Source of the DNA: Aeromicrobium camelliae
GTDB taxonomy: Bacteria > Actinomycetota > Actinomycetes > Propionibacteriales > Nocardioidaceae
Length of the DNA stretch: 64,000 nucleotides
Assembly (NCBI RefSeq): GCF_003850045.1
Contig: NZ_RQJX01000001.1
Span: 1-64,000 of the forward strand
Reading direction: 5' to 3'
Notes under the pieces: generated by a model
Told to the model about the DNA's origin: nothing
Database searches by the model: none
The model's input: the letters and a program-made list of their open reading frames with translations, nothing else
Translations under genes and position numbers: made by a program
Shown: positions 31,938 through 41,638 of the stretch, piece by piece
How positions within the stretch are numbered: position 1 is the stretch's first letter
Layout: each line of letters opens with the position of its first letter

Positions 31938-33466
31938 TGCTGACTGTCCTGGCTCTCACGCCGCTGCTCGGAGCGCTCGTTCTCGCGTTCTGGCCGCGGT
32001 CGGCCGACCCGCGCCTCGTCAAGACGATCGCCCTCGCGGTGTCGCTCGTCGCACTCGTGCTCGCGGTCGTCATCGCGATTCAGTACGACCCTGGTGCGGG
32101 CTATCAGTTCGTCGAGGAGCGCGAGTGGATCGCGGCCATCGGCGTGCACTACGCGCTCGGGCTCAACGGCATCGGCCTCACCCTCGTGCTGCTCACGACG
32201 GTGCTCACGCCGGTGGTCATCCTCGCCGCCTGGGGCGACCGGCTGCCCGATCCCAGCCGCACGAACAGCTACCTCGCCTGGATGCTCGCGCTCGAGGGAC
32301 TCGCGATCGGCGTCTTCGCCGCGACCGACGTCTTCTTGTTCTACGTCTTGTTCGAGGCGACGCTCGTCCCGCTCTACTTCCTCATCGGCGCGCACGGCGG
32401 CGTGGGCCGCTCCTACGCGGCGGTCAAGTTCCTCATCTACAACCTCGTCGGCGGCCTGCTCATGCTCGCGGCCATCGTCGGGCTCTACGCGCTGACCGCC
32501 GAGGCCGGCGAAGCGAGCTTCCTGCACAGCGACCTGCTGGGACTCGAGATGGGCGAAGGCACCGAGCGGCTGCTGTTCCTCGGCTTCTTCATCGCGTTCG
32601 CGATCAAGGCACCGTTGTGGCCGCTGCACACCTGGCTGCCCGATGCAGCGGCCTCGGCCTCGGCGTCCACCTCGGTCCTGATGGTCAGCATCGTCGACAA
32701 GATCGGCACCTTCGCGATGATCCGGTGGTGCCTGGAGATCTTCCCCAACGCCTCGCAGTGGGCCAGTCCCGTCGTGCTGGTGCTCGCGGTCGTCAGCATC
32801 CTCTACGGAGCGCTGCTGGCGATCGGCCAGGACGATCTGCGACGGCTGATCGCCTTCACGTCGGTCTCGCACTTCGGCTTCATCATCCTCGGCATCTTCG
32901 CCTTCACGACGCTGTCCACCGCCGGCGCGACGCTCTACATGTTCAACCACGGGTTGTCGACCGCCGTGCTGTTCCTCGTGACGGGCATGATGATCGCCCG
33001 ACGCGGCTCGGCCAACATCTCCGACTTCGGTGGCGTTCAGAAGATCGCTCCGGTGCTCGCCGGCGTCCTGCTGATCGGTGGCCTGTCGAGCCTGTCGCTG
33101 CCCGGACTCGCGCCGTTCGTCTCGGAGTTCATGGTGCTGGCCGGCACCTTCACGGTGTCGCGGCCGCTGGCCGTCGTCGCGACGCTCGGCATCATCCTGG
33201 CGGCGCTGTACATCCTGCTGATGTACCGCCGCACGATGACCGGACCGCTGGCTCCGGGAGCCGAGGGCGTCCGCGAGCTGGATCGGCGCGAGGTCGCCAC
33301 GTTGGCGCCGGCCGTGGTGCTGATCGTGGCCCTCGGCTTCGTGCCGCAGCCGCTGCTGTCGGTCATCGAGCCGGCCCTCGAGCCCGTGCTCGCGGCGGTC
33401 TCCGCCGGCGATCCAGTCCCCACCCAACCGGTCGAAGCCGGGGCGAGCGAAGGAGCACAAGAATGA
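31934..33466 (+). CDS. nuoM: NADH-quinone oxidoreductase subunit M
   Basis: 510-residue antiporter-like membrane subunit, about 14 helices. Signatures: [22 protein letters not shown] (Glu in TM5 region) near 130, [14 protein letters not shown] near 224 and [13 protein letters not shown] near 310. ATGA overlaps on both sides. Confidence 0.97.
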   Translation: MMLTVLALTPLLGALVLAFWPRSADPRLVKTIALAVSLVALVLAVVIAIQYDPGAGYQFVEEREWIAAIGVHYALGLNGIGLTLVLLTTVLTPVVILAAWGDRLPDPSRTNSYLAWMLALEGLAIGVFAATDVFLFYVLFEATLVPLYFLIGAHGGVGRSYAAVKFLIYNLVGGLLMLAAIVGLYALTAEAGEASFLHSDLLGLEMGEGTERLLFLGFFIAFAIKAPLWPLHTWLPDAAASASASTSVLMVSIVDKIGTFAMIRWCLEIFPNASQWASPVVLVLAVVSILYGALLAIGQDDLRRLIAFTSVSHFGFIILGIFAFTTLSTAGATLYMFNHGLSTAVLFLVTGMMIARRGSANISDFGGVQKIAPVLAGVLLIGGLSSLSLPGLAPFVSEFMVLAGTFTVSRPLAVVATLGIILAALYILLMYRRTMTGPLAPGAEGVRELDRREVATLAPAVVLIVALGFVPQPLLSVIEPALEPVLAAVSAGDPVPTQPVEAGASEGAQE

Positions 33467-35076
33467 TCGCGCCCACCGCCGACACCCCGATCCCGGCCGC
33501 GCAGATCGATTACGGCGCACTGTCGCCGCTGCTCATCGTCGCCGGCGTCGCGGTACTCGGGCTCGTGCTCGAAGCGGTCCTTCCGCGGCGACGTCGCTTC
33601 GTCATCCAGGCGATCGTGACGGCCGCCGGACTCGTGGTCGCGCTCGTCACCAGCGTCCTGGTCTACCTCGACCTACCCGACGTGGACGAGGTCGAGCGAG
33701 TCGCGCGCGGAGCGGTGGAGGCCGAAGGGGCCGTGACCGTCGACGGCCCGGGCGTCCTGACGTGGATCCTGCTCGTCGTGTTCGCGTTGCTGAGCCTCGG
33801 CCTCTTCGCCGAACGTCGCTTCGAAGCCGGCTTGAGCCCGTTCACCGGACGCGCGGCGGACGTCCCCGGTTCGCGCGAGGAGAGCGAGGCCGTCACGCAC
33901 CGGCTGGAGCACACCGAGGTCTTCCCGCTCATGCTGTTCGCGCTGTCGGGCATGATGCTCTTCGCCACGGCGAACGACCTCATCACGATGTTCGTCGCGC
34001 TCGAAGTGCTGTCCCTGCCGCTCTACGTCCTGTGCGCCGTCGCGCGGCGCCGCCGGCTCATCAGCCAGGAGGCCGCGCTCAAGTACTTCCTGCTCGGCGC
34101 GTTCTCCTCGGTCTTCTTCCTCTACGGCGCGGCGCTCGCCTACGGCTACGCGGGCAGCCTCAACCTCACGCTCATCGATGAGGCAGTCACGGCCCGCAGT
34201 GACAGCGGCGGCCTGCTCCTGGTGGCGATGGCGATGATCGCGGTGGGCCTGCTGTTCAAGATCGGCGCGGTGCCGTTCCATGCGTGGACGCCCGACGTCT
34301 ACCAAGGTGCGCCCACGCCGGTCACGGCGTTCATGGCGGCGGCCACCAAGGCCGCGGCGTTCGTCGCCCTCATGCGAGTGTTCTTCGTGGCGTTCGGCGG
34401 CGCCTCGTGGGACTGGCGTCCCACGATCTGGGCCGTCGCGGTGCTCACGATGATCTTCGGCTCGATCGTCGCGATCGCGCAGACCGACGTGAAGCGCATG
34501 CTGGCGTACTCGTCCATCGCGCACGCCGGCTTCCTGCTCGTCGGCGTCTCCGCCGCCTACCTCGGCGTCGCCGACGGGCTGTCCGTGACGTCGGTGTCCA
34601 GCGTGCTGTTCTACCTGTTCGTCTACGGCGTCGCCACGATCGGAGCCTTCGCGATCGTCACGGTGGTGCGCGACTCGGCAGGGGAGACGACCCACCTCGC
34701 CAAGTGGGCAGGACTCGGGCGGCAGTCGCCGTGGCTCGCAGGCGCTTTCACGCTGTTCATGCTGTCGTTCGCCGGCATTCCGCTGACGGCCGGCTTCATC
34801 GGCAAGTGGGGCGTCTTCGCGGCGGCGTGGGCTGGCGGCACCTGGCCGCTCGTCGTGATCGGCGTGCTCGCGAGTGCGTTGGCGGCGTACTTCTACGTCC
34901 GGGTCGTCGTCCTGATGTTCTTCACCGAGCCGGTCGGGGACGGCCCGACGATCGCGGCGCCGGGCGTGTTGACTACCGTGGTCATTGCGCTGGCTGCCAT
35001 CGCCACGGTGGTGTTCGGTATCCTTCCTGGGCCGATGCTCGATGTCGTGCAGCACGCCGGCGCGTTCGTGCGCTGA
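33463..35076 (+). CDS. nuoN: NADH-quinone oxidoreductase subunit N
   Basis: 537-residue antiporter-like membrane subunit and last gene of the operon. Signatures: MFVALEVLSLPLYVLCA near 174, KIGAVPFHAWTPDVYQGAPTP near 266 and RMLAYSSIAHAGFLL near 345. A hydrophilic insertion at about 70-150 (EVERVARGAVEAEG, then SREESEAVTHRLEH) lies between the first helices. It overlaps nuoM by ATGA and is followed after 24 bp by the prenyl synthase gene, which may be co-transcribed. Confidence 0.97.
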   Translation: MIAPTADTPIPAAQIDYGALSPLLIVAGVAVLGLVLEAVLPRRRRFVIQAIVTAAGLVVALVTSVLVYLDLPDVDEVERVARGAVEAEGAVTVDGPGVLTWILLVVFALLSLGLFAERRFEAGLSPFTGRAADVPGSREESEAVTHRLEHTEVFPLMLFALSGMMLFATANDLITMFVALEVLSLPLYVLCAVARRRRLISQEAALKYFLLGAFSSVFFLYGAALAYGYAGSLNLTLIDEAVTARSDSGGLLLVAMAMIAVGLLFKIGAVPFHAWTPDVYQGAPTPVTAFMAAATKAAAFVALMRVFFVAFGGASWDWRPTIWAVAVLTMIFGSIVAIAQTDVKRMLAYSSIAHAGFLLVGVSAAYLGVADGLSVTSVSSVLFYLFVYGVATIGAFAIVTVVRDSAGETTHLAKWAGLGRQSPWLAGAFTLFMLSFAGIPLTAGFIGKWGVFAAAWAGGTWPLVVIGVLASALAAYFYVRVVVLMFFTEPVGDGPTIAAPGVLTTVVIALAAIATVVFGILPGPMLDVVQHAGAFVR

Positions 35077-35100
35077 GTCGTCACTGCTGAGGAGAACCGC

Positions 35101-36087
35101 GTGGCTGTAGGAGTGTCGTTCGACGACCCGGGTCTGACGACGCGCGTCCAGAACGGGGTCGATCGCGTCGAGGAGCTGCTCGCCCGATCCGTCCACAGCC
35201 CCGAACCGTTCCTCGCGGAGGCGGCCGCGCACCTTCAGCGGGCGGGCGGCAAGCGGTTCCGGCCTCTGCTCACCGTGCTGTGCGCCGAGTTCGGCAACCC
35301 GGAGTCCGCGGACGTCGTGCCGGCGGCCGTCGTGGTCGAGCTGACCCACCTCGCCACGCTCTACCACGACGATGTGATGGACGAGGCGTCCGTGCGACGC
35401 GGAGCGCCGAGCGCCAACGCGCGCTGGGACAACTCCATCGCCATCCTCGTCGGCGACTACCTCTTCGCCCAGGCGTCCCACCTCGTGGCAGGTCTGGGCA
35501 CCGAGGCCGTGCGCATCCAGGCGCAGACCTTCGCCCGTCTCGTCCAGGGCCAGATCCGCGAGACGATCGGCCCCGCCCAGGGCGAGGACCCGCTGCAGCA
35601 CTACCTCGACGTCGTGGCCGACAAGACCGGCTCGCTCATCGCCACCGCCGCGCTCTTCGGCGCGAAGATGTCCGGCGCGAGTACTCAGGTGCAGGAGACG
35701 CTGCTCGAGTTCGGTGAGCGCATCGGCATCGCCTTCCAGCTCGCCGACGACATCATCGACATCGCCAGCGAGAGTGGGGACTCGGGCAAGACCCCCGGGA
35801 CCGACCTGCGCGAGGGTGTGCCGACGCTGCCGACCCTGCTCGTGCGTCGTTCGACCGACCCGGCCGACGCCCACCTGCGCGACCTCCTGGCCGGCCCGAT
35901 CACCGACGAGGAGACCGTCGGCACGACGCTGGCGCAGCTGCGATCGCATCGCGCGATGGACGAGGCGCGCGCCTACGTGCGCGGGGAGGCCGACGCGTCC
36001 CGCGCTCTGCTGGACACGCTCCCCGAGAGCCCCGCTCGGGCGGCTCTCGCCGAGCTCTGCGACACGGTCGTCACCCGACTCGGCTGA
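35101..36087 (+). CDS. Long-chain polyprenyl diphosphate synthase (menaquinone side chain)
   Basis: 328-residue trans-prenyltransferase. First Asp-rich motif DDVMDE (about 91) and second DDIIDI (about 216) bind Mg-diphosphate; GGKRFRPLL near 41 is the substrate signature. It elongates allylic diphosphates; placement 24 bp after nuoN and close to menG suggests it makes the menaquinone tail (heptaprenyl- or octa/nonaprenyl-type). Chain length cannot be fixed here. GTG start with GAGGAG upstream (HepT/GrcC-like, symbol not assigned). Confidence 0.9.
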   Translation: MAVGVSFDDPGLTTRVQNGVDRVEELLARSVHSPEPFLAEAAAHLQRAGGKRFRPLLTVLCAEFGNPESADVVPAAVVVELTHLATLYHDDVMDEASVRRGAPSANARWDNSIAILVGDYLFAQASHLVAGLGTEAVRIQAQTFARLVQGQIRETIGPAQGEDPLQHYLDVVADKTGSLIATAALFGAKMSGASTQVQETLLEFGERIGIAFQLADDIIDIASESGDSGKTPGTDLREGVPTLPTLLVRRSTDPADAHLRDLLAGPITDEETVGTTLAQLRSHRAMDEARAYVRGEADASRALLDTLPESPARAALAELCDTVVTRLG

Positions 36088-36094
36088 CCCGCTA

Positions 36095-36181
36095 CGGGCG
36101 GTGCGTCATCACGCAGGCGCCGAGCGGGCGGTGAGTCATCACGCAGGTTTGTGCCGTGCGGTGCGTGGCAGGTCACCGCCC
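36095..36181. repeat. Short tandem and inverted repeat in a tail-to-tail gap
   Basis: Two direct copies of a 23-bp block (CGGGCGGTG-GTCATCACGCAGG, 22 of 23 identical) at 36095-36117 and 36125-36147, 30 bp apart. The arms GGGCGGTGA (36126-36134) and TCACCGCCC (36173-36181) add an inverted repeat. They lie between the converging prenyl synthase and RarD genes and may work as a terminator. Confidence 0.65.
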
Positions 36182-36215
36182 CAGCGCGACGCTACGAGAG
36201 CCGGCGCACTGATCC

Positions 36216-37085
36216 TCAGAGGACGGTCGAGCCCTCGGCGGCCTGACGCAGGGAGCGCCGGCGTGAACGCCACGCGTCGACCGTGAAGACCACCAGCGCG
36301 AGCCATACGAGCACGAAGCCGAACCAGCGCGCCGACCCCATCTGCTCGCCGAAGACCGTGAGTCCGAGGATGAACTGCAGGATCGGGCCCAGGTACTGCA
36401 GCAGTCCGATCGTCGAGAGGTTGAGGCGCGTCGCCGCGGCGCCGAACAGCAGGAGCGGGACCGCGGTGACGATGCCCGTGCCCATGAGCAGCGCGAGGTT
36501 GCCCGCGCCGTGGTGACCGAAGACCAGGTCGTCGCGGAACTGCAGCGCCACGAGGAACGCGAGCGCGAACGGGAACAGGATGGCCGTCTCCACCGCGAGG
36601 GCCTCGACGGCCCCCAGGTTGGCGCGCTTCTTCAGGAAGCCGTAGATCGCGAACGAGCCGGAGACCGTCAGGGCGAGCCAGGGCGGACGGCCGTAGTCGA
36701 CGGTGAGGATGACGACGGCGATCGCGCCCAGCCCTACCGCCATCCACTGTGCGCGGCGCAGCGTCTCGTTGAGGACGAAGACGCCGAGCAGCACCGTGAC
36801 CAGCGGGTTGATGAAGTAGCCGAGCGAGACCTCGATGACGTGCCCGTTGTTGACGCCCCAGATGAAGCCGCCCCAGTTGATGGCGATCACCACCGAGGCG
36901 AGCGCCAGCCACACGAGCTGACGGGGGTTGCGGACGATCGTCCCGAACGCGGACCATCGGTGCGCGACGGTGAGGAGCCCGATGCAGAACACGAGCGACC
37001 ACACCACGCGATGGGCCAGCACCTCGAGAGCGCCGGCAGGTTCCAGCAACGGCCAGTAGAGCGGGAACAGTCCCCCAGCACACAT
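36216..37085 (-). CDS. rarD: EamA-family transporter RarD, apparent 5' frameshift
   Basis: Inner-membrane drug/metabolite transporter of the RarD type with about ten helices, 289 residues as readable from the ATG at 37085. Signatures: LFPLYWPLLEPAGALEVLAHRVVWS and NWGGFIWGVNNGHVIEVSLGYFINPL. The expected first helix is missing in this frame but is found one frame over at 37077-37131 (QQSRSGLTYGVAAYVCWG). The frames switch at a run of five G (37072-37076, minus strand); with four G the gene would read through from the GTG at 37131. So this is a frameshifted gene or an assembly error; the truncated start would lose helix one. Confidence 0.82.
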   Translation of the reverse strand: MCAGGLFPLYWPLLEPAGALEVLAHRVVWSLVFCIGLLTVAHRWSAFGTIVRNPRQLVWLALASVVIAINWGGFIWGVNNGHVIEVSLGYFINPLVTVLLGVFVLNETLRRAQWMAVGLGAIAVVILTVDYGRPPWLALTVSGSFAIYGFLKKRANLGAVEALAVETAILFPFALAFLVALQFRDDLVFGHHGAGNLALLMGTGIVTAVPLLLFGAAATRLNLSTIGLLQYLGPILQFILGLTVFGEQMGSARWFGFVLVWLALVVFTVDAWRSRRRSLRQAAEGSTVL

Positions 37086-37181
37086 AGGCCGCCACGCCGT
37101 AGGTCAACCCGCTGCGAGACTGCTGTGCCACGATCGCAATGTACGCCCGCCCACTGTCACCACGTCCGGCAGGATGGGGAC

Positions 37182-37781
37182 ATGACGACACCACGCTGGT
37201 TCACCGACACACCGGACGGTCACTCGCAGTGGTATGTCGAGCGGTTCCGCGCGCTCGCGGCCGAAGGGGCGGATCTGTCCGGAGAGGCGCGGCTCCTGGA
37301 CGCGATCGTCCCTCCGAGGTCCCGTCTCCTCGACGCCGGATGCGGTCCTGGCCGGATCGCCGGGGCGCTCCACGAGCGCGGACACGAGGTCGTCGGCGTC
37401 GACGTCGACCCGGTGCTCATCGAGGCGGCGAAGGTCGACCATCCGGGGCCGCGCTACGAGGTCGCCGACCTCGCCACGCTCGATCTCGGCAGCCGCTTCG
37501 ACGCCATCGTCATGGCGGGCAACGTCATGGTCTTCGTCGCCGAGGGCACCGAGGGTCAGGTGCTGCAGCGCCTCGCCGAGCATCTGCGTCCCGCAGGCAG
37601 GCTGCTCATCGGCTTCCGGCTCGACCGCGGATACGGCCTCCAGGAGTTGGACCGCGACGCCCAGGCGGCCGGACTCCGCCTCACGCAGCGGTTCGCGACG
37701 TGGGACCTCGAGCCGTTCGGCGACGAGGCCGACTTCGCCGTGAGTCTCTTCGTGGCCGGGCGGATCAACGGTAGTTGGTGA
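37182..37781 (+). CDS. Class I SAM-dependent methyltransferase
   Basis: 199-residue methyltransferase of unknown substrate. Motif [20 protein letters not shown] near 49, motif [16 protein letters not shown] near 70 and motif post-[14 protein letters not shown] near 108. ATG at 37182 with AGGATGGGG upstream; the upstream frame is antisense to rarD and was discarded. It starts 50 bp from the rarD start on the other strand and overlaps the yajQ 3' end by 17 bp. Confidence 0.88.
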   Translation: MTTPRWFTDTPDGHSQWYVERFRALAAEGADLSGEARLLDAIVPPRSRLLDAGCGPGRIAGALHERGHEVVGVDVDPVLIEAAKVDHPGPRYEVADLATLDLGSRFDAIVMAGNVMVFVAEGTEGQVLQRLAEHLRPAGRLLIGFRLDRGYGLQELDRDAQAAGLRLTQRFATWDLEPFGDEADFAVSLFVAGRINGSW

Positions 37782-38256
37782 ACTGCACCGCGAAGTCGAG
37801 GTCCGCGCCCTTGACGAGCGCGATGACCGCCTGCAGGTCGTCGCGCTTCTTGCCCGAGACACGCAGCTCGTCGCCCTGGATCTGGACCTTCACGCCCTTG
37901 GGGCCCTCGTCGCGGATGAGCTTGCTGAGCTTCTTGGCCTGCTCGGTGCTGATGCCCTGGCCGAACGAGCCGTCGATCTTGACGTCCTTGCCGGACTGGC
38001 GAGGTTCGCCGGTCTCGAGCGCCTTGAGCGAGATGCCGCGCTTGACGAGCTTCTCCTGGAACACGTCGAGCACAGCCAAAGCGCGCTCCTCGGCGTTGGC
38101 CGTGATCTCGATGCCGAACTCGCCCTTCCACTCGATGCTGGCGCCGGTGTTCTTGAAGTCGTACCGGGTCGCGATCTCGCGGGCGGCTTGGTTGAGGGCG
38201 TTGTCGGCCTCCTGACGGTCGATCTTGCTGACGATGTCGAAGGACGAATCGGCCAT
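37765..38256 (-). CDS. yajQ: YajQ-family nucleotide-binding protein
   Basis: 163-residue UPF0234/YajQ protein with two ferredoxin-like halves. Signatures: [20 protein letters not shown] at the start, [10 protein letters not shown] and [26 protein letters not shown] at the end. Homologues bind nucleic acid or cyclic di-GMP; the role here is not determined. Full length. Confidence 0.95.
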   Translation of the reverse strand: MADSSFDIVSKIDRQEADNALNQAAREIATRYDFKNTGASIEWKGEFGIEITANAEERALAVLDVFQEKLVKRGISLKALETGEPRQSGKDVKIDGSFGQGISTEQAKKLSKLIRDEGPKGVKVQIQGDELRVSGKKRDDLQAVIALVKGADLDFAVQFTNYR

Positions 38257-38349
38257 GAGTGCTTCACTTCCTGACGAGTGGGGCTGGTTTCTTCCACCCT
38301 AGGGGGCTGCGGTAGTGTTGCATGCTGTCACCCCACGGTGACGTGTCCT

Positions 38350-38431
38350 GGCAGGTTGCCCGAGCGGCCAAAGGGAGCTGACTGTAAATCAGCCGGCATT
38401 GCCTTCAGAGGTTCGAATCCTCTACCTGCCA
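38350..38431 (+). tRNA. tRNA-Tyr (GTA)
   Basis: Class II tRNA with a long variable arm. Acceptor arms GGCAGGT / ACCTGCC, anticodon GTA in CTGTAAATC, T-arm GGTTCGAATCC. The 3' CCA is not encoded. The gene stands alone between yajQ and the FKBP gene. Confidence 0.95.
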
Positions 38432-38438
38432 CGCACAC

Positions 38439-38475
38439 GAGGCCCCCGCCCGGATCCGTCCGGACGGGGGCCTCG
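38439..38475. terminator. Terminator shared by tRNA-Tyr and the FKBP gene
   Basis: Long inverted repeat CGAGGCCCCCG / CGGGGGCCTCG with inner CCGGATCC-type pairing, between the tRNA 3' end and the stop of the converging FKBP gene. It is likely bidirectional. Confidence 0.8.
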
Positions 38476-38484
38476 GCGTTGGGG

Positions 38485-39417
38485 CTACTCGATGCTCTTG
38501 ATCTCGATGAGGAACACGAGGGTCTGTCCGCCGAGCTCGGCTGCGGCCGGGTCCTCTCCGTAGCCGTACTCCGGCGGGATGGAGACCAGCAGGCGCGTTC
38601 CGACGCGCTGGCCCACCAGCGCGGCCTCGAAGCCCTCCACGACCCCGCTCGTGCTGAACGTGGCCGGTTCCTTGCCGTAGCTCTGATCGAAGACCTCGCC
38701 GGTGTCCCAGCTGGTGCCCTGGTAGTCGACGGTCACCGAGTCGCCGCTCTCGACCTCCTGCCCGTCGCCTTCCTCCAGCACCGCGAGCTGCAGGTCGGCC
38801 GGCGGATCGGTGTCCGGCAGGGTCACGACCGGTACACCGTCCTCGCCCGACTCCACCTCGGGAACGTTCTCGGTCCACTCGGCGGGCTCGGGCGGAACGT
38901 CCTTTTCGACGACGTCGACGACGACGACCATCGAGTCGTCGGCGTTCAGGCCGAGGTCCGGATATCCCGCGTCGCCGTAGACGTCCGCCACCGGCGCGAC
39001 CGTGACGACGCGCGAGCCGATCGGGACGCACTCGATTCCCGCCGTGAACGCCTCGAAGACCTGCTCGTCCGCGACCGCCAGGTCGGCGCTTTCGGAGAAG
39101 GCGTACTCGCCGGAGGTGCCGTTGTAGACCGTCACGATCGTCGAGACCGAGTCACCCGGCCGAGTGGTCTCGCCGTCGCCCTCGTCGACGACGGTCCGTT
39201 GCAGGCCGTCGGCGTCCAGGGGCGCTTCGAATGTCGCCTCGGGCTCGGTCTCGCCGAAGGTCCCGCTCACCTCGACTGCGTCGCTGGACGCCCCGGCGCT
39301 GTACTCGCGGCACTGCTCGGCGGCCGCGTCCTCCTCCTCGGACGAGTCCGACGAGCAGGCGGTCAGGAGAAACGCCGGGATGAGGACCGGTACCAGGAAC
39401 CGATGAGATCGATGCAT
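38485..39417 (-). CDS. Lipoprotein with tandem FKBP-type peptidyl-prolyl isomerase domains
   Basis: 310-residue exported lipoprotein. Signal peptide 1-20 with lipobox LLTAC (lipidated Cys21), then an acidic linker. A first, degenerate FKBP-like domain (about 65-175: DEGDGETTRPGDSVSTIVTVYNG) and a canonical second one (about 205-310: VTVDYQGTSWDTGEVFDQSYG, then VEGFEAALVGQRVGTRLLVSIPPEYGYG). The second keeps the active-site residues and should be an isomerase helping fold exported proteins. ATG at 39417 is the start giving the signal peptide. Confidence 0.88.
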   Translation of the reverse strand: MHRSHRFLVPVLIPAFLLTACSSDSSEEEDAAAEQCREYSAGASSDAVEVSGTFGETEPEATFEAPLDADGLQRTVVDEGDGETTRPGDSVSTIVTVYNGTSGEYAFSESADLAVADEQVFEAFTAGIECVPIGSRVVTVAPVADVYGDAGYPDLGLNADDSMVVVVDVVEKDVPPEPAEWTENVPEVESGEDGVPVVTLPDTDPPADLQLAVLEEGDGQEVESGDSVTVDYQGTSWDTGEVFDQSYGKEPATFSTSGVVEGFEAALVGQRVGTRLLVSIPPEYGYGEDPAAAELGGQTLVFLIEIKSIE

Positions 39418-39518
39418 CAGGGGGGACTCCGTTCGCGGGTGAGACGTCGTGTCGGACTCCACCCTCTCGGATCTTCCTGACAGAAACCTGTGACGGGCCT
39501 CGCGCGAGGCTGAGGAAG

Positions 39519-40355
39519 TCAGTCCCGCTCGAGGGGCCGGTGCCCGTCGGCCGTCCACGCGGTCATCGATCCGTCGTAGACCGCCACGTCGCTGCGGCCT
39601 GCCGCGAGGAGCGCGAAGGCGGCTGCGGTGGCCGCGATCCCACCTCCGCAGTAGGTGACGGGACGGATCTGCGGGTCGAGGGCACCGACGTTCTCGAAGA
39701 GCGCGGTGAGTTCGTCGCGGTCCTTCAAGGTGCCGTCGGGCCGGACGAGATCGGGGAACGGCACGTTCACGCTGCCCGGGATGCGGCCTGCCGCGAAGGA
39801 CTCGGCGTCCAGCGCATTGACCAGCAGGATGCGGTCGTCGCCGGTCGCGGCCTCCACCTCCTCGGTGGAGAGCATGCGTTCCGGGCGGCGCCGGGCGGTG
39901 AAATGCGCGGGCGGGTAGTGGGCGCCTCCGGATTCGGTCGGGTATCCGGCGGCCTTCCATGCCGCGAGGCCGCCGTCGAGCACCTGGACGTCGTCGAAGC
40001 CTTCCAGGCCGAAGTGCCACCACAGTCGGGTGGCCCAGATGCCGTTCGCGTGGTCGTACACGACGACAGTGCTGTCATCGCCCACGCCCGCCGCTGCGAC
40101 GACCTCGGCGAAGCGCTCGGAGGCCACCGGGGTGAAGCGGAGCGCGGAGCCGGGGTCGCTGAGGTCGGCGTTCTGGTCGATGAACGTCGCGTGGGGGAGG
40201 TGCTCGGCGAGGTAGGTGTCACGCGCGGACTCGATGTGAGCGCCGTCCTCGTCGAAGGAGAGGTGGACGGTGGCGTCGACGATGACCAGGTGCGGATCGC
40301 CGGCATGCTCACGCAGCCACTCGGCAGAGACCAGGGGTAGAGAGGGGGACGTCAT
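39519..40355 (-). CDS. Tandem-rhodanese sulfurtransferase
   Basis: 278-residue thiosulfate or 3-mercaptopyruvate sulfurtransferase. Two rhodanese domains (about 8-130 and 150-278); only the second carries the catalytic Cys236 (TYCGGGIAAT), whose loop CGGGIAA is nearer thiosulfate than mercaptopyruvate types, though substrate choice is uncertain. Start ATG 40355. It is monocistronic and divergent from the gene at 40488. Confidence 0.88.
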   Translation of the reverse strand: MTSPSLPLVSAEWLREHAGDPHLVIVDATVHLSFDEDGAHIESARDTYLAEHLPHATFIDQNADLSDPGSALRFTPVASERFAEVVAAAGVGDDSTVVVYDHANGIWATRLWWHFGLEGFDDVQVLDGGLAAWKAAGYPTESGGAHYPPAHFTARRRPERMLSTEEVEAATGDDRILLVNALDAESFAAGRIPGSVNVPFPDLVRPDGTLKDRDELTALFENVGALDPQIRPVTYCGGGIAATAAAFALLAAGRSDVAVYDGSMTAWTADGHRPLERD

Positions 40356-40487
40356 GGGTCAACGCTAGGTCGGTGTGCCCAGCCGGAACGCGGTCTCTCA
40401 GGCAGTGGACGGTTTCGTCGAGTGGCGGACCTGCCACGGAGGTGCTGGTATGAGGACCAGGTTCTGTCCCTACCTCGAGGAGCGAAT

Positions 40488-41432
40488 GTGGTGCTACCGG
40501 CTGCGCGAGGCCGCTTGAGCGAGGAGCTCTTCTCTGCGCTCGTCGCCAACGAACCCCTGGCCGGACGGTCGTTCCCGCAGGCCGAGTCCCGCGATGACGA
40601 ACAGATCGCCCTGTGGGCGTTGTACGAGTTGCACTACCGCGGCTTCGACGAGCTCGACGCTGACCTCGAGTGGGATCCCGACCTGCTGCGGGTGCGCCGC
40701 GACCTGGAGAGGTCGTTCGAGGACCGTCTGCGCTCGTGGGTGAGCATCCCCGATGCGGCAGGGCCGGTCTCGGAGGTCATCGAGAAGCTCATCGCCGTCG
40801 ACGACGCGCCGTCGATCGCGCGTTTCGTCCAACGCCGCGCCACCGGTGATCAGGTCCGCACCGTGCTGAGGCACCGCTCGATCTACCACCTCAAGGAGTC
40901 CGATCCGGTGTCGTGGATCGTCCCGCGGCTCGATGCGGGACCGAAGGCGGCGCTCGCCGGGCTTCAGTTCGACGAGTACGGCTCCGGTCAGCCCTCGCGC
41001 CTGCATCACCGGCTCTTCGCCGAGGGGATGCGCGCGGCAGAGCTCGACGACACCTACGGGCGTTACATCGACGACGCGCCGGTGGAGATCCTCGAACTCA
41101 ACAATGCGATGTCGCTGTTCGGTCTCCACCGCCGTTGGCGCGGCGCGGGGTTGGGCCACCTCGCCGTGTTCGAGGCCACCAGCTCGATCCCGTCGCGCCA
41201 GATGGCCCAGGGCCTGCGGCGACTCGGCTTCCCCGAGGCCGTCGCCCACTACTACGACGAGCACGTCGAGGCCGACGCGGTGCACGAACAGCTGGCGCTG
41301 CGGCTGATCTGCGACGTCCTCGTCGAGGAGGAACCCGATCAGCGTGACTGCGTGCTGTTCGGAGCGGCCACCTGCCTCGAACTCGAAGCGCGCTATGCCC
41401 GCACGGTCCTCGGGGAGTGGGATGCCGCATGA
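40488..41432 (+). CDS. Iron-containing redox enzyme family protein (haem-oxygenase-like fold)
   Basis: 314-residue helical protein of the iron-containing redox enzyme family, haem-oxygenase-like fold. Candidate metal ligands: Glu and His in LYELHYRGFDE (about 50), and Glu/His in YYDEHVEADAVHE (about 262-274). Such proteins bind di-iron and several cleave or oxidise small substrates; the reaction here is unknown. I chose GTG 40488 (GTG 40491 also possible) because GAGGAG ends five bases upstream. The stop overlaps the CDGSH gene start by ATGA, so the two products probably work together. Confidence 0.78.
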   Translation: MVLPAARGRLSEELFSALVANEPLAGRSFPQAESRDDEQIALWALYELHYRGFDELDADLEWDPDLLRVRRDLERSFEDRLRSWVSIPDAAGPVSEVIEKLIAVDDAPSIARFVQRRATGDQVRTVLRHRSIYHLKESDPVSWIVPRLDAGPKAALAGLQFDEYGSGQPSRLHHRLFAEGMRAAELDDTYGRYIDDAPVEILELNNAMSLFGLHRRWRGAGLGHLAVFEATSSIPSRQMAQGLRRLGFPEAVAHYYDEHVEADAVHEQLALRLICDVLVEEEPDQRDCVLFGAATCLELEARYARTVLGEWDAA

Positions 41433-41629
41433 GTGCGGACGAGCCTGACGTCATCATGTGCCCGGACGGGCCCATGCTCCTGCGCGGCCATCACCGCGTC
41501 GCGGACGAGTCCGGCGACGTCTTCGAGACCGAGCGGCCGTTCAGTGCCGTGTGCCGGTGCGGCAAGTCCGCCACCCGGCCGTGGTGCGACGGGTCGCACA
41601 AGCTGCTGCGCCGGACGAAGCCGGCCTGA
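41429..41629 (+). CDS. CDGSH iron-sulfur domain protein
   Basis: 66-residue protein with the complete motif CRCGKSATRPWCDGSH: three Cys and one His bind a labile [2Fe-2S] cluster. Single CDGSH domain, mitoNEET type without membrane anchor, so cytoplasmic electron or cluster carrier. The ATGA overlap with the haem-oxygenase-like gene makes a redox partnership likely, with the CDGSH protein as electron donor (inference). Confidence 0.93.
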   Translation: MSADEPDVIMCPDGPMLLRGHHRVADESGDVFETERPFSAVCRCGKSATRPWCDGSHKLLRRTKPA

Positions 41630-41638
41630 CGCGGACCG

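Noticed and set aside
29982..33520. Long minus-strand frames antisense to nuoL, nuoM and nuoN
   Set aside because: Charged low-complexity translations mirroring hydrophobic membrane helices on the sense strand; not genes.
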